This document shows positions 63,703 to 64,000 of a DNA stretch of 64,000 bases, one piece after another (the first letter of the stretch is position 1; each line of letters starts with the position of its first letter). A program made the position numbers and the translations under genes. The notes below the pieces were generated by a model. It saw only the letters and a list, made by a program, of their open reading frames with translations. It was not told where the DNA came from and searched no databases. Origin of the DNA: Prinia subflava (lineage: Eukaryota > Chordata > Aves > Passeriformes > Cisticolidae). Location of the stretch: NCBI RefSeq assembly GCF_021018805.1, contig NC_086251.1, positions 14,923,098 to 14,987,097 on the forward strand. The letters run 5' to 3'.

Positions 63703-64000
63703 TTAAGACCTTCTCCAAGCTGAACAGCCCCAGCTTTCTCAGCCTTTCCTCACAGGAGAGGTGCTCCATCCCTCTGATTATCTTGGTGGCCTCCTCTGGA
63801 CTCACCCCAACAGCTCCATGTCCTTCCTGTGCTGGGACCCCAGAGCTGGGTGCAGGATTCCAGGTGGGGTCTGAGCAGAGGGACAGAACCCCCTCCTTGC
63901 CCTGATGCCCACGGGGCTCTGGATGCAGCCCAGGACACGTTTGGCTCTCTGGGCTGTGAGTGCCATGGCTGGGCCCTCCAGCCTCTCACCACAGCAGCCC
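63703..64000 (-). mobile_element. CR1 LINE, right piece of the split copy, runs off the window
   Basis: The plus strand resumes with CCTTCTCCAAGCTGAACAGC, then CTTTCTCAGCCTTTCCTCAC, GGTGCTCCATCCCTCTGATT and GGCCTCCTCTGGACTCACCC, ending with sequence rich in GCCC at the window edge. In CR1 this segment directly follows the end of the piece at 62872-63221, in the same orientation. The two are therefore most simply one insertion later interrupted by 63222-63702. The minus-strand open frame at 63750-63992 is a shadow of this element. Confidence 0.9.

Noticed and set aside
63750..63992. Minus-strand open frame of 80 codons at the right edge
   Set aside because: It lies inside the CR1 copy and is a shadow of the repeat.

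Overview
This window is vertebrate nuclear DNA, most likely from a bird. The evidence is one split gene with GT-AG introns, a moderately AT-rich background, and interspersed repeats that are nearly all CR1-type LINE fragments with no recognisable SINEs. A turtle or crocodilian cannot be excluded, because CR1 is also common there. There are no bacterial operons, CRISPR arrays, tRNA or rRNA genes.

The only protein-coding gene I can support is SERGEF (DelGEF), an RCC1-repeat protein, on the minus strand. Six consecutive internal exons lie at 62617-62523, 61397-61337, 60227-60114, 59815-59753, 56510-56352 and 37373-37216, in transcription order. All six have GT-AG sites, and their phases join without a break into about 216 codons of RCC1 repeats. 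The 5' exons (start codon and first repeats) lie beyond the right edge. The exon or exons encoding the C-terminal end were not found in the left 37 kb and probably lie beyond the left edge. The window is therefore almost entirely intron.

Layout: 1-37215 is a very large intron downstream of the last visible exon. It holds a CR1 3' portion in plus orientation (8938-9768), an old CR1 remnant (21708-21990), a CR1 reverse-transcriptase fragment (35560-36395) and a GC-rich, CpG-poor block (about 16915-17600). An intron of about 19 kb (37374-56351) follows, with a short CR1 3' end (50119-50284), simple repeats and small hairpins. Five exons are clustered in 56352-62617, with a strikingly clean 36-nt palindrome in one intron (60608-60643). 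The right end (62872-64000) holds a CR1 3' portion that appears to be split by about 480 bp of unrelated sequence.

I found no convincing undescribed biological system. The items most worth a second look are the split CR1, the 17-bp-arm palindrome, the GC-rich block, and the run of three frame-preserving exons, one of which has an AAG acceptor. Long open frames outside the exons look like chance, and I list the main ones as rejected.
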